Source: Chloroflexota bacterium
Lineage (GTDB): Bacteria > Chloroflexota > Anaerolineae > Anaerolineales > Villigracilaceae
Reading direction: 5' to 3'
DNA: 35,076 bases
Assembly (NCBI GenBank): GCA_021796315.1
Contig: JAJYOH010000007.1
Location: 1 to 35,076 of the forward strand
Below are positions 34,126 through 35,076 of this stretch, piece by piece; position 1 is the first letter of the stretch, and the number at the start of each line of letters is the position of its first letter. The notes beneath the pieces were generated by a model, which searched no databases, was not told the DNA's origin, and worked only from the letters and a program-made list of their open reading frames with translations. Position numbers and translations under genes: made by a program.

Positions 34126-34937
34126 ACGACTACCCCGCTTCTCCCTCCGATCGTCGACCGGCCGCGCCCGCCCCAAGCCAATCTGCCGGGACGCCTTCAT
34201 CCGTAAGCGTGTCCCTGCCTGCGTCAGCCCCAACCGTCACGTACACCATAGTCGGCATAACGGTTTTCTTCTATCTCCTGCAGGTAGCCAGTGTCTATTT
34301 CTATGGATACGCCAACACTCTCGCGCAGTTGGATTGGCTGGAGGCCTACGGCGCAAAGATAAACGTGCTCATCCGCGCCGGACAGCTCTGGCGCTTCCTG
34401 ACGCCCGCGCTGTTGCATGGTTCCATCCTGCATATCGGCTTCAACATGTATGCCCTGATCATCTTCGGTCCGGGCCTGGAGCGATACTTTGGTCATCGCC
34501 GCTTTTTACTCCTGTACATCCTGACTGCATTCACTGGCAACGTCCTCTCCTTCCTCCTCTCGAGCGGATATTCGATTGGCGCATCCACAGCCATCTTCGG
34601 CCTGATCGGCGCAGAAGGTGTGTTCCTCTTTCAGAACCGAAAATTATTTGGCAGCCAATTCAAAAGCGCCATCGGAAATATTATCTTTGTCGTGGTTGTT
34701 AACTTGTTTATCGGTCTTGCCCCCGGCATCGACGATTGGGGGCACGTCGGCGGGTTGTTGGGCGGCCTGATCTTTGCTTGGTTCGCGGGTCCGCGCTGGG
34801 GGGTGGATGGAGTGTTCCCGGCGTTGTATCTGGTCGATAAGCGGGAGCCGCGCGAGGTCCTGACCGGTGCGGCGGTTGTCCTCCTGATCTTCGGCGTGCT
34901 GGCAATGATCGGAATGCTTTTTCCGATCGTTCAATAG
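34122..34937 (+). CDS. Rhomboid family intramembrane serine protease
   Basis: 271 residues from GTG 34122, overlapping the gmk stop. A disordered N-terminal part (about 1-38, rich in Pro, Ala and Ser) precedes six membrane segments. Active-site features: LLHGSILHIGFNMY (His and Asn stabilising the oxyanion), SIGASTAIFG with the nucleophile S155 (Thr in place of the usual second Gly), and DDWGHVGGLLGG with H208. It should therefore be a protease, though the GxSx variation is uncommon. The substrate is unknown; coupling to guanylate kinase looks like a transcriptional convenience. It is distinct from the rhomboid at 13345. Confidence 0.85.
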   Translation: MNDYPASPSDRRPAAPAPSQSAGTPSSVSVSLPASAPTVTYTIVGITVFFYLLQVASVYFYGYANTLAQLDWLEAYGAKINVLIRAGQLWRFLTPALLHGSILHIGFNMYALIIFGPGLERYFGHRRFLLLYILTAFTGNVLSFLLSSGYSIGASTAIFGLIGAEGVFLFQNRKLFGSQFKSAIGNIIFVVVVNLFIGLAPGIDDWGHVGGLLGGLIFAWFAGPRWGVDGVFPALYLVDKREPREVLTGAAVVLLIFGVLAMIGMLFPIVQ

Positions 34938-34955
34938 AAACGCAATATACAAAAT

Positions 34956-34991
34956 AAAAAAGCTCCGGCCTTGAAGGCCGGAGCTTTTTTT
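34956..34991. terminator. Bidirectional intrinsic terminator
   Basis: Arms of 17 bases (34956-34972 and 34974-34990) with GCTCCGGCC core and A/T-runs on both sides. It ends the gmk-rhomboid transcript and the convergent permease gene. Confidence 0.9.
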
Positions 34992-35007
34992 ATCGCACCA
35001 ATAAATC

Positions 35008-35076
35008 TTAGAGGTTCTTTCTTCCGCTGCGCGGGTCGAACGCGTCACGCAGGCCATCGCCCAGCAGGTGGCAATG
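35008..35076 (-). CDS. C-terminal end of a DppC/OppC-like ABC transporter permease
   Basis: Only 22 codons plus a TAA stop (35008-35010) are inside the window. They read LLGDGLRDAFDPRSG and end in RKNL. The LLGDGLRD-x-x-DPR ending is the usual C-terminus of the second permease (DppC/OppC type) of peptide or nickel ABC importers. The rest of the gene is beyond the right edge. Confidence 0.7.
   Translation of the reverse strand, partial: HCHLLGDGLRDAFDPRSGRKNL

Noticed and set aside
33463..34233. 256-residue minus-strand frame
   Set aside because: Antisense to guanylate kinase, which is certain.
1..35076. CRISPR array, tRNA or rRNA genes, transposase
   Set aside because: No regularly spaced direct repeats, no cloverleaf or rRNA-like stretch and no transposase motifs were seen, though tRNA detection by eye is limited.

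Overview
The window looks like a chromosomal stretch from the phylum Chloroflexota, most likely class Anaerolineae. This is inferred from the giant Chloroflexi/archaeal-type YYY-domain (DUF2298) membrane protein at the left edge, several GT-C type membrane proteins, many genes with a -10-like box a few bases before an ATG and no Shine-Dalgarno, and abundant intergenic palindromic repeats. Base composition is mostly mid-GC (a sampled 60-base line in the adenosine deaminase gene is 53% GC). Two stretches are clearly AT-rich: about 8.9-12.2 kb (one sampled line 20% GC) and 17.1-20.7 kb (sampled lines 28-32% GC).

Region 1 (1-8780, all minus strand) is a glycan or protein-glycosylation cluster: a >1239-residue GT39/YYY fusion running off the left edge, a second GT39-like membrane protein, two SAM methyltransferases and a GT4 glycosyltransferase. 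Region 2 (8922-12200, plus strand, AT-rich) adds two more multi-spanning GT-C proteins, one of GT87/DUF2029 type. It ends at a 38-bp perfect palindrome shared with a convergent CDP-paratose/tyvelose epimerase-like gene. Region 3 (12298-16984, minus) has that epimerase, a rhomboid protease, an LPG-synthase-TM/flippase-like protein and the elongation factor LepA (EF4).

Region 4 (17119-20615, minus, AT-rich) is the strongest candidate for an undescribed system. It is a compact four-gene unit with very short gaps or overlaps: a winged-helix-like protein of unknown family, an ORC/Cdc6-like P-loop ATPase, a small helical protein and a PIN-domain nuclease with its acidic residues intact. It sits between housekeeping genes, next to a short gene remnant, and resembles a defence or toxin module. 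That role is an inference from architecture only.

Region 5 (20953-35076) is mixed housekeeping: adenosine deaminase plus Nudix hydrolase, a double-PAS diguanylate cyclase, a DEDDh exonuclease fused to a WYL domain, a truncated F420-dependent NADP reductase, an aminotransferase behind an apparent branched-chain-amino-acid leader-peptide attenuator, an ACT-containing malic enzyme, a HAD hydrolase, MoaA, a PIN-TRAM membrane protein, a GxxExxY protein inside an inverted-repeat cassette, CysS, guanylate kinase, a second rhomboid, and the tail of a DppC-like permease.

Repeats are a theme. At least five palindromic families lie between genes. One exists as an empty 54-bp form (3805-3858) and as a form carrying the GxxExxY gene (31345-31824). 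Four further palindromes are inserted in frame inside the YYY-protein gene. No tRNA, rRNA, CRISPR array or transposase gene was recognised.
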